Shown in pieces: positions 5,301 to 5,514 of a stretch of DNA of 5,514 bases (positions within the stretch are counted from its first letter, which is position 1; each line of letters starts with the position of its first letter). Under the pieces are notes generated by a model. It was not told the origin of the DNA. It made no database searches and saw only the letters and a program-made list of their open reading frames with translations. Source of the DNA: Candidatus Omnitrophota bacterium. Lineage in GTDB: Bacteria > Omnitrophota > Gorgyraeia > 2-01-FULL-45-10. Location of the stretch: NCBI GenBank assembly GCA_022703295.1, contig JAKLDX010000086.1, positions 1 through 5,514 of the forward strand, in the 5' to 3' direction. Position numbers and translations under genes: made by a program.

Positions 5301-5514
5301 TGCATTCACTTAAGAAGACACTGGTACTGACAACCGATCCCGAACGGCCCGACGAGAATGTCATAGGCATAGGCGCCAAGCTCGTAAAGAACGGCGGGCT
5401 CGTCGCGTTTCCCACGGAAACCGTATACGGCATTGCCGCGAACCTCTTGGACCACGCGGCGATCGCCAGGCTGTACAAGATAAAAAAGAGGCCGCGTTCC
5501 AAACCGTTCACGGT
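5300..5514 (+). CDS. Sua5/YrdC/TsaC-family threonylcarbamoyl-AMP synthase, N-terminal part (3' end outside window)
   Basis: The first 71 codons of a gene that continues past the right edge. The family makes threonylcarbamoyl-AMP from threonine, bicarbonate and ATP for the t6A37 modification of ANN-decoding tRNAs. The segment NGGLVAFPTETVYGIAA (31-47) is the hallmark N-terminal motif. KIKKRPRSKPFT (60-71) matches the family's KxR...KP nucleotide-binding stretch. The 30-residue lead with DPERPDEN resembles the N-terminus of long Sua5 proteins, but whether a C-terminal Sua5 domain follows cannot be seen, so I leave the symbol blank. The ATG shares one base with the purE stop (TAATG). The nearest AAGGG ends about 19 bases upstream, too far for normal initiation, so translation probably depends on re-initiation after purE. 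Confidence 0.9.
   Translation, partial: MHSLKKTLVLTTDPERPDENVIGIGAKLVKNGGLVAFPTETVYGIAANLLDHAAIARLYKIKKRPRSKPFT

Overview
The window is a bacterial de novo purine (IMP/AMP) biosynthesis operon read left to right. Five complete genes are certain: purB, purC, purM, purD and purE. A sixth reading frame, the start of a Sua5/YrdC/TsaC-family tRNA t6A synthesis gene, runs off the right edge. Ile codons are often ATA and Arg codons often AGG, Shine-Dalgarno sites are classical, and base composition is moderate. This fits a free-living or anaerobic uncultured bacterium. The mix recalls candidate phyla such as Omnitrophota, but that is an impression without a search and should be treated as weak.

Layout. 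Bases 1-96 can be read as the C-terminal tail of an unidentified upstream gene. They are followed by a near-consensus sigma70-type promoter (TTGACG, 17 bp, TATAAT at 112-140) whose -10 box lies inside a 19-bp inverted repeat. purB (186-1478) follows. Then comes a 44-bp gap made largely of four tandem 7-bp repeats, and purC (1523-2227). The purC-purM gap is filled by a 168-bp imperfect palindrome (2229-2396) with perfect 11-bp terminal inverted repeats and a 4-bp direct repeat, TAGG, on each side. It has the form of a small non-autonomous (MITE-like) insertion. purM (2427-3425) is followed by a 76-bp gap holding a GC-rich hairpin and a second heptamer array, then purD (3502-4809), purE (4809-5300) and the sua5-like gene (from 5300). 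The last three are joined by one-base stop/start overlaps.

Function. PurD (step 2), PurM (step 5), PurE (step 6, carboxylation), PurC (step 7) and PurB (step 8 and the last AMP step) cover the middle of the pathway. PurF, PurN/PurT, PurL/Q/S, PurK and PurH are not in this window. PurE is of the class I type, which normally works with PurK. The metabolic genes are ordinary; the intergenic DNA is the most interesting part, namely the MITE-like palindrome whose target duplication contains the purC stop codon, and the heptamer arrays placed directly against two Shine-Dalgarno sites.
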